A DNA stretch of 64,000 bases from Euglena gracilis (lineage: Eukaryota; Euglenida; Euglenophyceae; Euglenales), in assembly GCA_039621445.1 (NCBI GenBank), contig CP154954.1:22022954-22086953 (forward strand). Reading direction: 5' to 3'. Every line of letters starts with the position of its first letter. Position 1 is the stretch's first letter. Below the pieces are notes generated by a model that was not told the DNA's origin, did no database searches, and worked only from the letters and a program-made list of their open reading frames with translations. This document shows, piece after piece, positions 29,897 to 40,962 of the stretch. Made by a program: the position numbers and the translations under genes.

Positions 29897-32651
29897 GATG
29901 AACAGACGGAAGTAGGACCTGATCAACCTTACTTTCCCTGCCCATCTGCCTTTTTGGTCGGTACCCGTAAAATTTTCGGGTCCCCCACCCCCCACTCCAA
30001 ATTTCTGCCTCGAATGCTGCACAAAGTAGGAACGGGATCCTGGAATAGTTGGAGAGACAACAATTTCACACCGGATCCTGCACTTTGCGTACCCCCCATG
30101 GAACGTTTGGTCCAAGCGGAAATCTGAACACAAAAAATTTCTACCAAATGCAAAATTTTGGTCGACACAGGTGTCGAATTCCCCTTCTCTTTCGAACGGG
30201 ATTAATTCCCAACTCCCTCTTGGTGAAAGCCAAGTACCGCATCAAAATTATGACTGCTGACAACAGCCCCATGTGTGGTGGTGACTTGGGATGCTTTTTG
30301 GACATACTCCTCCCCATCATCCCCAAGCACCACTCACAGCCCCCAGACGTACAAAATTTTCTGGGTACCTGGAGTTACGAATCGGGTATTCGCGGCTCTG
30401 ACGTAATTTTGGGTTTTCCGTTCTTGCGTCAGAACCGCCTTATTGTGGATTGCCCCTCCCTCGGTTTGCGCACTACTTCACGCACACAACCCACACCACC
30501 GAATTTCTCCCCCAAGGCATCTTCCCAGATGTCCCCCCGCCTTGCCACAACGTTTTCTACAACCGAAAACACCGTTTCCTACCCTAGGGGTAAAGAGAAA
30601 GCTGCCCCCCTGCCCACTACACTTTTACCGCACGTTTCCCATGCGGTAGGGACAGCGAGTAGCTTAACCCCCCACGTTTCACTGGGTTCCAAGGCGAAAG
30701 CCCAAATGCCTGAAGAAATTTCGGTGTCGAGTAGCCGCCCAGCTGCACAACTTTTACGTTTTCCACCAGGTGTGTCGATATGGGACACCCCTGTACACCC
30801 CCCCGCAGCTACAACTTTCAACACCCCCATACACACACTACACATGACTGACATGCACTACCAGACCGACACCTCCTACCAATGCGCACATTGCCGGAGA
30901 ATTTCCACACAACCTGATTTCGACTGTGGATGTATTGTTGAACCTTCCAAACTAATCGCTTTACACAACAACCAGAGTACACTTGGTACCGGAACCGGTA
31001 CCGAGTTTACCCTGACCGCTGAACGAGAACACAACACACCGGGTTGTTACCCGTTGTGTGTCGAAGTACGTCGACAATTGGACAAACGCGGAATCGCGTC
31101 CCTGTTCGGAATCACGAGAATCGCGCAGCAGGACCTCCAATGGCAGAAAGCCAATCTCTCTGACCCCGAATGGCAGAATGCCAACCCCTCTAATGCCCCT
31201 GCATACAAGTGGCAGAATGCCAACGACAATCGTCCTCTACACAATACACCTGATACACCTGGTATAATGCCTGATGAAGTGTCTTCGGACACAACGTATT
31301 ACCGATGTGGCTCGGTAAACTGTGTTTCAGCCCTCCATAGGACTGAAACCGCAACAGTTTTCGCGAACCGCATCTGGAATGCGTTCAATTTTGGACAATA
31401 CCGCATTTTGGAAACTTGGTTTTCCAAAATCGCACAAATCGCGAAGTCGATGGACCTACAATTGGAGATTGACGCATTCTCGTCCAAAGCACATTCTCGT
31501 TTATCCAATTACTGGTCAAGCCATACAAATGCGTTTGATAAGTTTGGGGTGATGTGGTCCTGTGGCTACATCCTCCTCTGAAACTTATCCCTCTTGTTGT
31601 TGACAAGATCCTTCGGGATCAAGCACGCGGTGTGCTGCTCATTCCTATAAATCCCGAAGCGGAATGGTTCCAACAACTGACGTATGTCACTTTTCAGTGG
31701 TGGGATTTACCGAATGACACCCCTTTGTTTGAATATTTTTGCGGTGTCATGTTACCACCATTGAAAGAAATCATTTTTCGTGTTTGTTTCTTTGATGCAT
31801 TCGGAACTGTTGACCACACTGACAAATTCCTACGGGATAAAGGTCAGAATGACCAAATATACCAACTATCCGCAGTGATAGAAAGCGGTGGGCAACATCC
31901 CAAATCACAAGAACTATGTACAAAGATCAATCGCGAATTCAGTGATGTTTTAGAACATCCTATCTATGCCCATGACATAGATCCTGCAATTCGCGGACCT
32001 TTTGGTGTCTGTAAAATCGAACTCAAAGAAGGTGCACAGCCCATGCACCGAAAATTCTTTCGCTGTTCAGGCGAAAGAGAACAAGCTCTCAATACAATGA
32101 TCGAAAAACTGATTGAACGAAAATGGATCATACCCTCCAAAAGCGAGTGGACCTCACAAGCTTTTGTTGTACCCAAGCCTCCCGATGCTTCTGGAGAGAA
32201 GAAGTGGAGACTTCTGCTGGATTACCGTTACTTGAACTCACAGACAAAAGACGATCCATTTCCGTTACCACTTATCGAGGACCTGATTACAAAACAAGCG
32301 GAAAACCGCCTTTGGTCGATTTTCGACTTAGAGGATGGTTTTCACCAGATGCACTTACACCCTGACTCACAACCATACACCGCAATTTTAACCTCCCGCG
32401 GAGTTTACCAATGGACGGTGTTACCAATGGGTGTTAAGAATGGCCCAGCCATGTTCCAAAGAATGATACGATGTATTTTACGAGACTTACCGTTTGCAAT
32501 GGTATACATTGATGACGTGCTGATTGGCACACCTCCTCCACTTACAAATTCGGGTAGAGATATCCTTGATATTCACTACCGCGATATACGTTCCGTACTG
32601 ACAACGTTTCACAAGCATTTGCTTCTCGACAAAGGTGCGAAAATGCATTTG
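29861..32651 (+). pseudogene. pro-RT, copy B (broken, truncated in RT)
   Basis: A TGA near 30124 and a one-base loss inside the protease active-site codons (near 30171) destroy the protease. The linker and most of the DIRS-like domain are open in 30049-31581, and a one-base loss near 31548 ends that frame. RT is open afterwards (see 31554-32753). It ends at GAKMHL where LTR 4 starts. Confidence 0.85.
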
Positions 32652-32753
32652 TGTGTACCAGGCAGCCATTCTGCCATGGCACTGTGTACCAGATACAATG
32701 GGATACGGCCTACAATCTGGCAACGGCCGGGCTGTACACAGTGGCATGGTTAA
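31554..32753 (+). CDS. RT fragment of copy B (open, 399 codons)
   Basis: Carries RT blocks in order: KEGAQPMHRKFFRCS, FVVPKPP…KKWRLLLDYRYLN, FDLEDGFHQMHLH (catalytic D258), TVLPMGVKNGPAMFQRM, and YIDDVLIG at residues 318-325 (catalytic D320, D321). All three palm aspartates are present. The first 90 residues are the end of the DIRS-like domain (WWDLPNDTPLFEYF). The thumb, connection and RNase H are missing: the frame passes into LTR 4 at 32652 and its last 34 codons are LTR sequence. It would not make a working polymerase alone. The real start would be far upstream in gag-pol; the Met at 31554 is only the first in the open frame. Confidence 0.75.
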   Translation: MVLWLHPPLKLIPLVVDKILRDQARGVLLIPINPEAEWFQQLTYVTFQWWDLPNDTPLFEYFCGVMLPPLKEIIFRVCFFDAFGTVDHTDKFLRDKGQNDQIYQLSAVIESGGQHPKSQELCTKINREFSDVLEHPIYAHDIDPAIRGPFGVCKIELKEGAQPMHRKFFRCSGEREQALNTMIEKLIERKWIIPSKSEWTSQAFVVPKPPDASGEKKWRLLLDYRYLNSQTKDDPFPLPLIEDLITKQAENRLWSIFDLEDGFHQMHLHPDSQPYTAILTSRGVYQWTVLPMGVKNGPAMFQRMIRCILRDLPFAMVYIDDVLIGTPPPLTNSGRDILDIHYRDIRSVLTTFHKHLLLDKGAKMHLCVPGSHSAMALCTRYNGIRPTIWQRPGCTQWHG

Positions 32754-33083
32754 AACATAAGACAAAAAGAGAATCTCAGAGCTAGCGAAAGCTTAGCGAA
32801 AGTAACTGGTTCCTAATTCAAGGTTATTGGGTTTGGTGCTTTGCAATTCTGTTTTAGAATTCTGAGGGCGAAGTCCCATTTGAATACAAGTTTTATATCT
32901 TTGATTTTCAAAGCTCGAAAGAGCAAAAGTCACTTTCATATAAGGGACAGCGGTCCCACAAATTCTTCTGCTTGTGTGCTTTGCATTCAAAAGGGGAAAA
33001 GGGAAGCAAATTTTATTGTTACTCCCCCCACGGGCTTTTCGGGAGGAAAGCATAATTAGAAAAGCCGGGGAGGGACGTACACT
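32652..33083 (+). repeat. LTR 4 (3' outer LTR of array I)
   Basis: 432 bp, followed by TCGAG and the rest of repeat unit 2. It reads GACAAAAAGAG where several others read GACAAAGAGAG, as also in LTRs 6 and 9, and has a private change near 32893. Confidence 0.93.
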
Positions 33084-33638
33084 TCGAGACCCAGGTCCCG
33101 CCGTGTGAGTCCTGAACGATCCCGTACGGGCAGAGGGCATACCGCGGGGATCGTTCGGCGCGCGCAACTGCGCAAATGGACAGTGGCTGGCCGGACCATG
33201 TGCGCAGTTCCCCGGCTGAGGACGAGCCACGGCAGGTAGTATGAGCTGTCCCGTGGCCGTCCAACGGCGGGTGGTGACAACCAACGCAAACATGGTAGCA
33301 GGGGAACCCGTCTAATGCCACACGAACTGGGAAATCACAGCCTGACCCCACGGCGCCCGGAAGGCGGAGGCGGACGCGCCGAGTCCAGGGCGACTGAAAC
33401 TCCTACACCGTTCCAAAAGCCTCAAGCCGATGCTAAGGGGGACGCTCCAAGGCGGCAGAGCCCGTGGAAGTCGACAACACGTAAACTGCCGGCAATAGCA
33501 AACCCGAGCTGCAGGGGTCGGCGGCCTGGTGACGCAGTACTCGTGAGAAGCACTCAGCCAACTAGGGCCGTGTGAGGCATAACCCGAGCTGCAGGGTGAC
33601 GCAAGAGGCTAGTGTAGTAAGGCTCTTGGGAGGGGAGT
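33084..33638 (+). repeat. 678-bp repeat unit 2, right part
   Basis: Starts with the second TCGAG of the target duplication, then ACCCAGGTCCCGCC and the rest of the unit, lacking a few bases near 33180 relative to unit 1. Confidence 0.9.
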
Positions 33639-33761
33639 GTGTGCGACAGACGGGAGATCCTACGGAGGTTGGTAGCCGGCGCGTAGTACCAAGCCGAGTA
33701 TCGGTCGAGTAGCTTATTCGGTAAGGTGCTGGGCTCACACGCGGGAGGTCGTGGGTTCGAG
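33639..33761 (+). repeat. 678-bp repeat unit 3, left part
   Basis: 123 bp ending in TCGAG (33757-33761), the same break as in units 2 and 4. Confidence 0.9.
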
Positions 33762-34192
33762 TGTGTACCAGGCAGCCATTCTGCCATGGCACTGTGTACC
33801 AGATACAATGGGATACGGCCTACAATCTGGCAACGGCCGGGCTGTACACAGTGGCATGGTTAAACCATAGACAAAGAGAGAATCTCAGAGCTAGCGAAAG
33901 CTTAGCGAAAGTAACTGGTTCCTAATTCAAGGTTATTGGGTTTGGTGCTTTGCAATTCTGTTTTAGAATTCTGAGGGCGAAGTCCCATTTGAATACAAGT
34001 TTTATTTCTTTCTTTTACAAAGCTCGAAAGAGCAAAAGTCACTTTCATATAAGGGACTGCGGTCCCACCAATTTTTCTGCTTGTGTGCTTTGCATTCAAA
34101 AGGGGAAAAGGGAAGCAAATTTTATTGTTACTCCCCCCACGGGCTTTTCGGGAGGAAAGCATAATTAGAAAAGCCGGGGTGGGACGTACACT
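33762..34192 (+). repeat. LTR 5 (5' outer LTR of array II)
   Basis: 431 bp. Shares the one-base deletion ACCATAGAC with LTRs 2 and 7. Confidence 0.93.
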
Positions 34193-34202
34193 TGGTAGCA
34201 GA
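34193..34202 (+). promoter_or_regulatory. Primer-binding site, copy C
   Basis: TGGTAGCAGA immediately after LTR 5. Confidence 0.85.
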
Positions 34203-35475
34203 ATAGGTTTAACGGTCGAACGACCAAAGAAAAACTCAGAAAAAGGTGCGTACGCAGGGGCGAGGTGTCTCAGTGGCACAAGTGGCTACGGCTGCATCAC
34301 AAAGCCTCTGAGCCCCCGCCTTTGCTGACTTTTTTGGGTCTTTTCACACAAATTTTTACAATTTTTTACAATTTTTACGATTTTCACAAAAATTTTCCCA
34401 ATTTTTCAGCAGAAATGCAAAGCGCACATGCGCACACTGGAAACGCACCTATTAACTACGCTTTGTTAATAGGTTCGCTTCGTGGACTGCAGAATGCAGA
34501 CGAAGTCGCTACGGCGACAGGAAAATTTTCAGTACAAGGGGCGGATGCCCAAGTCGCTTTAGCGACAGAAAAATTTTATCCACCCGAAGACCCAACTACA
34601 ACTACAAGAACTACAACAAGCCGCTTCGGCGGTGCCCCCCCCCCCCCTCCAAGGGTCTTCGGACCCAAGCCGCTTCGGCGGTGCCCCCCCTCCCCTTCCA
34701 ATGGTCTTCGGACCCAACCCGCATTCGCGGACCCACCGTTAAAACAGCCGCATTTGCGGTACAACATAACCCTACAATGGGTCTACAGAACCCCTCCGCT
34801 TCTGCGGAGTCTGACTCACCAGTGGGCAGAATGCCCGAACGGGACTGGCAATAAGTGCCTTTTGGCACCCAATTGCCAACAGAGCCCCCCCCTTACGAGG
34901 ACGGGTTGGAAACACCTTGTTTTTTCAAACTCCCCCCAGCCCTACCACCGGTAAGCCCCATTCGGGACTTGCCCCCCCCTCCACAATTGGGAGAAATCCC
35001 AGAACTACCTTGGTCCGCTGAAATGCGGTTGGTGGTCCGAGACACTGCCGGTGTCATTGTTCCTATTGAAAATGACCCCGAGGAAGACCGGGATTCGTTC
35101 TCCAGTAATACCGTTGAGCGCGTAGTCGCAAATTTACCGGAGAACCACCCACTACAACAGCAATTTCGACACATCGAAGCATGTGTCCAAAATTGCGCTA
35201 AAACACTGAACCAAGTCCTACAATTTGATGAAGACAGTCACAAGGCCGTTTTCGGCAAGCTGGACTTCCTTTGGCAATATATCCAAGAATTTGGACAATT
35301 TTGCCAAAAGAATTTCAACTCCACTACAGTGGACCTCCAGAACCTCCACCAAGGTTTTGACGCATTTTTGCGCGACACCTTGGTGCACAACTTCCAATAG
35401 GTACAAGAGACCTTCCAAACCGCGGAATCGCGGAATAACGCAAAATTTTCACATTTACAACAAAATCTACAACAA

Positions 35476-37368
35476 TTGTTCACACAACTGGAAAACATTT
35501 CTTATACAATGCAAGAAATGCAGTCCCGCCTACAACAACGGAATAAAGCGCCTACGGGTGCGGAACTTGGCTCATATGTCTCATATGAGCAATTCTCAAC
35601 TTTGTCCAATGTTGTACAACAGTCCCAAGAACGCATTTTGCGTTTGGGTGATGAAAACGCGAGTTTTCATCAAAATTTTGCACAAATACGCGAAAACTAT
35701 GTACAAAGAGCTTTTGCTCAACAACTGGAAGAGCGGATTGCTCGTTTGGAACAAACTTCCTGCAAATGCGGTGAAGTTTCCCACAACTTGACCACATTGC
35801 ACACTCAAGTGGCAGAAATCGCGCATCGGCAAGATTTCCTCCATGAAAAGTGGCAAAACGACATACAAAAACTTGAAACTGCTTCCAACGCCTTACAAAC
35901 CACTACAGCGGAACTCCAATCCCGCGATGCGGTGATTCTTAGCTTACAAACCGCGAACGCGGAACTCCAAGACCGAGAAACGGTCATAATTACCATCCAA
36001 ACCGCGAATGCAGACCTCCAAATTGCGTTTGCAGACCTGAAAACCGCTTTTGCGGAAGTTTCGGGACTACAAACTGCAATTGGGGACTTACAACGCCGCT
36101 TTGCGGAAACTTCCACAAAAAATCCCAGTATGGGAGCATTACGATCCACTATAACCGATTTGCACAATCAGTTACAAGCGGATGTGAACAAAATCGAATC
36201 CGTGTTTGCGGATTTGCACAAACGGTGCAACGGTATTCAAAACTCAATTCCGGATATCACCGGCATTGAAACCGCACTTGCGGTTTTGAATACCCAACAC
36301 AAAACCTTACAATCCACAACTTCCCATTTACAAAAACGCGTACAAACACTTTCTACAAGGGTCTCCGGACTCCAACCATCCTCGGATGGACAAACGGTTC
36401 GCGAAGTCGAACTACCCCTTGATTTTCGCACATTTTACGACCAAATGCTTGCGAAAAATCAGGAAAACTTACAAGAATTTTGTGAAACCTTGATGAGGAC
36501 CGAAAATTCGGTCAACCAACAAGTTCTCACACTAAAACAACAAATTTCGGTGTTGGAGAACCAACTTTCTACAATGATGGATGACAAAACCGCTGAAAAT
36601 GCGGTAGGGGTACCCCAACCCACGTTGGGTACCACAACCCCACAAACCGAGAATCGGTTGAACGCCCTTACAACCGCAATGGAAGCTTTGGTTAAGCGGG
36701 TCCAATTCTTGGACACCACTTTCCCAAAGCTTTCAGTGGATTTTGACTCCATTGTTGACAAACTACCACTTTTGGATGAGTTACCCTCACACCGCAAACG
36801 TATTAAGCGTTTGCAGGGTGATGTTGAACAAATTTTGGACCTTTTCCAAGTGGTTGGTTCATTGGAACAAAGTATCCAAGATTTTGCATTGAGTTTGGAT
36901 GAGATTCCTGCAAAATCCCGCAACCCCCCGCACTTTGCCCCTGAAAACCGTGTTTTCGGTGGTCAAAATGCAACTTCCAGCTCACAACGCGCTTTTCGCG
37001 CATCAACCGAAGCATCTTCGGATGCCCGACATCCAACTCGCGACTTTGTGCATCAAATTCGCGATTCGTTGGATGCCAATCCTTCCAAAAGCGCAGTATG
37101 TGCACCCTTACAAGCATCTTCCGATGCGCATGCCCTACAAGCATCCACGGATGCACATGATCATGAACATGCCTACAATCGCGATTACAATCGCCCGTTT
37201 ATACCACAACTTAAGGTTCCCCCCCCTAAGTGTGAATCTTCGGATGATGAACCGGTTTTTACCACAAAAACCGCGAATCATCCGGTTTTACAGCAAGAAA
37301 TTCGCGAAACGGGACTGATTCGCGGTATGAGCCATACCCCTACCCCCAATCAAAGACATTCACCGTGA
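35476..37368 (+). CDS. Gag coiled-coil fragment of copy C (630 codons)
   Basis: An almost continuous predicted coiled coil: heptad-like LEERIARLEQ, repeated LQTANAELQDRET / LQTANADLQIAFADLKTAF units, then LHNQLQADVNKIES, LTLKQQISVLENQL and KRIKRLQGDVEQI. A Ser/Ala/His-rich spacer follows. A coiled coil of roughly 450 residues ahead of capsid is far longer than anything usual in Ty3 Gag. It could organise particle assembly. The Met at 35476 is an internal one; the natural start would be the gag ATG at 34415, cut off by a TAG at 35398. Confidence 0.65.
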   Translation: MFTQLENISYTMQEMQSRLQQRNKAPTGAELGSYVSYEQFSTLSNVVQQSQERILRLGDENASFHQNFAQIRENYVQRAFAQQLEERIARLEQTSCKCGEVSHNLTTLHTQVAEIAHRQDFLHEKWQNDIQKLETASNALQTTTAELQSRDAVILSLQTANAELQDRETVIITIQTANADLQIAFADLKTAFAEVSGLQTAIGDLQRRFAETSTKNPSMGALRSTITDLHNQLQADVNKIESVFADLHKRCNGIQNSIPDITGIETALAVLNTQHKTLQSTTSHLQKRVQTLSTRVSGLQPSSDGQTVREVELPLDFRTFYDQMLAKNQENLQEFCETLMRTENSVNQQVLTLKQQISVLENQLSTMMDDKTAENAVGVPQPTLGTTTPQTENRLNALTTAMEALVKRVQFLDTTFPKLSVDFDSIVDKLPLLDELPSHRKRIKRLQGDVEQILDLFQVVGSLEQSIQDFALSLDEIPAKSRNPPHFAPENRVFGGQNATSSSQRAFRASTEASSDARHPTRDFVHQIRDSLDANPSKSAVCAPLQASSDAHALQASTDAHDHEHAYNRDYNRPFIPQLKVPPPKCESSDDEPVFTTKTANHPVLQQEIRETGLIRGMSHTPTPNQRHSP

Positions 37369-37413
37369 GGATCTCGCGGACAACAAACTTATACTTGAAC
37401 AACGATGGAACTA

Positions 37414-37560
37414 TGTTTCCAAACAAATGAAACTCTCACAACTTTTGGGACAGATACAATCGGCTTACACCCACCACCCTACCGCTGGTCTCCCTAGCGG
37501 TACGGTAAGTGCCCTACAAAAGACTTCTTCTGCAAAATCCCCACGGGGATACGGTAAACA
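37414..37560 (+). repeat. 147-bp TA-bounded segment, copy C (present)
   Basis: Same boundaries and length as in B, D and F, with TA on both sides. Confidence 0.8.
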
Positions 37561-38329
37561 TACAAACTCCCCAAAGGGAGATACAAAAACGCGCTATCCG
37601 CGCTCATCTGACCAATCCTCTGACAAAACTTGCTTTTTGTGCAACAAATCGGGACATACGTCCCGTGACTGCCCCCACCCTGATACGCGAAAGCGGTATC
37701 AGAGTCCAAGGGGTTCACAATCCTCGCGGAGCTCGCGCTCCTCCGGATATTCGCACAAATCTGGACAATCACAATCGTCGGGTTATCGACAAAGGTCTCG
37801 ATCACCGTTCCGCGACCGCGGACGCGATCGCGCACCTCCCGGTCGATCACCCCGACCCCCTTAGAAACGTGATAGAAATCGCGACTCATGGCGATAACGT
37901 TCGCGAAGTGGATCATCTTCTTCGCGATCGTCATCCGGGAAACCGGATTACAACAAGAACCGTGGTCGAACGGGATTCCGTTCACCAAGACCTCCAAGAG
38001 GTGAAAGCCCATCACAAAACCGACAACAGTCACAAAACCGACAAAAGTGTTCCCTTTGTGGATCACATAACCACCATTCGTCCAAATGTTACCGTTCTCG
38101 CTCTCCCCGCCCGAACCAACGTCACCACAATGATACAAAACACAACAACAAACACAAGGTCGAGTTCAAAATCTCCTCTTTAGAGGAGGGAACCCCGGCT
38201 TCGGGCAGGGAGGGGGATGAGAACTCCGAATCCTCGTTGGAGGACGACCGCAATGCGGTCCGCGCGTTGCGCGCTATCTACTCACACAAGAAAACGATAA
38301 ACAGCCGAAGTGCTGAATCGGACTTGGAG

Positions 38330-38368
38330 TAGGGGAGCCCGAGGTCTGTGGGCACGGACCTCTGGGCT
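38330..38368 (+). promoter_or_regulatory. Gag-Pol readthrough signal, copy C
   Basis: TAG at 38330-38332, GGG, then the conserved 11-bp stem-loop. Confidence 0.7.
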
Positions 38369-39208
38369 GATGAACAGACGGAAGTAGGACCTGATCAACC
38401 TTACTTTCCCTGCCCATCTGCCTTTTTGGTCGGTACCCGGAAAATGTTCGGGTCCCCCACCCCCCACTCCAAATTTCTGCCGGGAATGCTGCGCAAAGTT
38501 GGAAGGGGATCCTGGAATAGTTGGAGAGACAACAATTTCACACCGGATCCTGCACTTTGCGTACCCCCCATGGAACGTTTGGTCCAAGCGGAAATCCGAA
38601 CACAAAATTTTTCTACCAAATGCAAAATTTTGGTCGACACAGGGTGTCGAATTCCCCTTCTCTTTCGAACGGGATTAATTCCCAACTCCCTCTTGGTGAA
38701 AGCCAAGTACCCCATCAAAATTATGACTGCTGACAACAGCCCCATGTGTGGTGGTGACTTGGGATGCTTTTTGGACATACTCCTCCCCATCATCCCCAAG
38801 CACCACTCACAGCCCCCAGACGTACAAAATTTTCTGGGTACCTGGAGTTACGAATCGGGTATTCGCGGCTCTGACGTAATTTTGGGTTTTCCGTTCTTGC
38901 GTCAGAACCGCCTTATTGTGGATTGCCCCTCCCTCGGTTTGCGCACTACTTCACGCACACAACCCACACCACCGAATTTCTCCCCCAAGGCATCTTCCCA
39001 GATGTCCCCCCGCCTTGCCACAACGTTTTCTACAACCGAAAACACCGTTTCCTACCCTAGGGGTAAAGAGAAAGCTGCCCCCCTGCCCACTACACTTTTA
39101 CCGCACGTTTCCCATGCGGTAGGGAAAGCGAGTAGCTTAACCCCCCACGTTTCACTGGGTTCTAAGGCGAAAGCCCAAAGGCCTGAAAAACATTTCGGTG
39201 TCGAGTAG
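38348..39208 (+). CDS. Retropepsin-like protease region, copy C
   Basis: In frame with gag across the TAG, 18 nt upstream of the first Met. Shows the aspartic protease active site KILVDTGC (near 38630), then GGDLGCFLDILLP as a probable flap region, and GIRGSDVILGFPFLRQN, which has the (I/V)LG motif that ends retropepsins. It would cut Gag-Pol inside the particle. A Pro/Thr-rich linker follows. It is the only protease of the five copies in an undamaged frame from the TAG through the ILG block and far beyond; D is intact until 48341. Confidence 0.75.
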   Translation: MGTDLWADEQTEVGPDQPYFPCPSAFLVGTRKMFGSPTPHSKFLPGMLRKVGRGSWNSWRDNNFTPDPALCVPPMERLVQAEIRTQNFSTKCKILVDTGCRIPLLFRTGLIPNSLLVKAKYPIKIMTADNSPMCGGDLGCFLDILLPIIPKHHSQPPDVQNFLGTWSYESGIRGSDVILGFPFLRQNRLIVDCPSLGLRTTSRTQPTPPNFSPKASSQMSPRLATTFSTTENTVSYPRGKEKAAPLPTTLLPHVSHAVGKASSLTPHVSLGSKAKAQRPEKHFGVE

Positions 39209-39243
39209 CCGCCCAGCTGCACAACTTTTACATTTTCCACCAG

Positions 39244-40962
39244 GTGTGTCGATTTGGGACACCCCTGTACACCCCCACCGCAGCTACAACTTTCAACACC
39301 CCCATACACACACTACACATGACCGACATGCACTACCAGACCGACACCTCCTACCAATGCGCACATTGCCGGAGAATTTCCACACAACCTGATTTCGACT
39401 GTGGATGTATTGTTGAACCTTCCAAACTAATCGCTTTACACAACAACCAGAGTACACTTGGTACCGGAACCGGTACCGAGTTTACCCTGACCGCTGAACG
39501 AGAACACAACACACCGGGTTGTTACCCGTTGTGTGTCGAAGTACATCGACAATTGGACAAACGCGGAATCGCGTCCCTGTTCGGAATCACGAGAATCGCG
39601 CAGCAGGACCTCCAATGGCAGAAAGCCAATCTCTCTGACCCCGAATGGCAGAATGCCAACCCCTCTAATGCCCCTGCATACAAGTGGCAGAATGCCAACG
39701 ACAATCGTCCTCTACACAATACACCTGATACACCTGGTATAATGCCTGATGAAGTGTCTTCGGACACAACGTATTACCGATGTGGCTGGGAAAACTGTGT
39801 TTCAGCCCTCCATAGGACTGAAACCGCAACAGTTTTCGCGAACCGCATCTGGAATGCGTTCAATTTTGGACAATACCGCATTTTGGAAACTTGGTTTTCC
39901 AAAATCGCACAAATCGCGAAATCGATGGACCTACAATTGGAGATTGACGCATTCTCGTCCAAAGCACGTTCTCGTTTATCCAATTACTGGTCAAGCCATA
40001 CAAATGCGTTTGATAAGTTTTGGGGTGATGTGGTCCTGTGGCTACATTTTCCTCTGAAACTTATCCCTCTTGTTGTTGACAAGATCCTTCGGGATCAAGC
40101 ACGCGGTGTGCTGCTCATTCCTATAAATCCCGAAGCGGAATGGTTCCAACAACTGACGTATGTCACTTTTCAGTGGTGGGATTTACCGAATGACACCCCT
40201 TTGTTTGAATATTTTTGCGGTGTCATGTTACCACCATTGAAAGAAATCATTTTTCGTGTTTGTTTCTTTGATGCATTCGGAACTGTTGACCACACTGACA
40301 AATTCCTACGGGATAAAGGTCAGAATGACCAAATATACCAACTATCCGCAGTGATAGAAACCGGTGGGCAACATCCCAAATCACAAGAACTATGTACAAA
40401 GATCAATCGCGAATTCAGTGATGTTTTAGAACATCCTATCTCTGCCCATGACATAGATCCTGCAATTCGCAGACCTTTTGGTGTCTGTAAAATCGAACTC
40501 AAAGAAGGTGCACAGCCCATGCACCGAAAATTATTTCGCTGTTCAGGCGAAAGGGAACAAGCTCTCAATACAATGATCGAAAAACTGATTGAACGAAAAT
40601 GGATCATACCCTCCAAAAGCGAGTGGACCTCACAAGCTTTTGTTGTACCCAAGCCTCCCGATGCTTCTGGAGAGAAGAAGTGGAGACTTCTGCTGGATTA
40701 CCGTTACTTGAACTCACAGACAAAAGACGATCCATTTCCGTTACCACTTATCGAGGACCTGATTACAAAACAAGCGGAAAACCGCCTTTGGTCGATTTTC
40801 GACTTAGAGGATGGTTTTCACCAGATGCACTTACACCCTGACTCACAACCATACACCGCAATTTTAACCTCCCGCGGAGTTTACAAATTTACGGTGTTAC
40901 CAATGGGTGTTAAGAATGGCCCAGCCAATGTATTTTACGAGACTTACCGTTTGCAATGGTAA
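39244..40962 (+). CDS. Pol fragment of copy C: linker, DIRS-like domain, RT (572 codons)
   Basis: The longest open Pol piece. First comes a linker with CAHC…CGC cysteines near residue 40. Around residues 235-340 is a domain with LEIDAFSSKARSRL, WGDVVLWLHFP, ARGVLLIPINPEAEWF and WWDLPND. It resembles the region after RNase H in DIRS-type Pol (DxFAS…N, PP, GILVVP…W). In most other copies the motif is WLHPPLKLI; here one Pro is Phe. RT follows with KKWRLLLDYRYLN, FDLEDGFHQMHLH and VLPMGVKNGPA, then breaks by deletion just before YIDD. Having this domain upstream of RT is unusual. The homology call is by motif only. Confidence 0.65.
   Translation: MCRFGTPLYTPTAATTFNTPIHTLHMTDMHYQTDTSYQCAHCRRISTQPDFDCGCIVEPSKLIALHNNQSTLGTGTGTEFTLTAEREHNTPGCYPLCVEVHRQLDKRGIASLFGITRIAQQDLQWQKANLSDPEWQNANPSNAPAYKWQNANDNRPLHNTPDTPGIMPDEVSSDTTYYRCGWENCVSALHRTETATVFANRIWNAFNFGQYRILETWFSKIAQIAKSMDLQLEIDAFSSKARSRLSNYWSSHTNAFDKFWGDVVLWLHFPLKLIPLVVDKILRDQARGVLLIPINPEAEWFQQLTYVTFQWWDLPNDTPLFEYFCGVMLPPLKEIIFRVCFFDAFGTVDHTDKFLRDKGQNDQIYQLSAVIETGGQHPKSQELCTKINREFSDVLEHPISAHDIDPAIRRPFGVCKIELKEGAQPMHRKLFRCSGEREQALNTMIEKLIERKWIIPSKSEWTSQAFVVPKPPDASGEKKWRLLLDYRYLNSQTKDDPFPLPLIEDLITKQAENRLWSIFDLEDGFHQMHLHPDSQPYTAILTSRGVYKFTVLPMGVKNGPANVFYETYRLQW

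Larger units (their letters stand above)
16225..33083 (+). mobile_element. Array I: LTR-internal-LTR-internal-LTR in repeat unit 2
   Basis: Three LTRs (16225, 24427, 32652) alternate with two internal regions, A (16656-24426) and B (24859-32651). The whole array is flanked by the 5-bp duplication TCGAG (16220-16224 and 33084-33088), so it behaves as one insertion that later expanded. Each internal region has PBS, gag, protease and part of RT, then runs from mid-RT straight into the next LTR. RNase H, integrase and PPT are absent. Confidence 0.92.
34415..38332 (+). pseudogene. gag, copy C (broken)
   Basis: The Ala/Pro repeat block is shortened, with a private segment near 34580-34615. A TAG at 35398-35400 is in the same place as in copy A. 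From 35476 to 37368 the coiled coil and spacer are open. At about 37346 a deletion of about 750 bp joins the spacer (CATACCCCTACCCC) to the end of the capsid region, so the capsid is lost. A TAG near 37863 interrupts the Arg/Ser-rich linker between the zinc knuckles. Confidence 0.85.
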
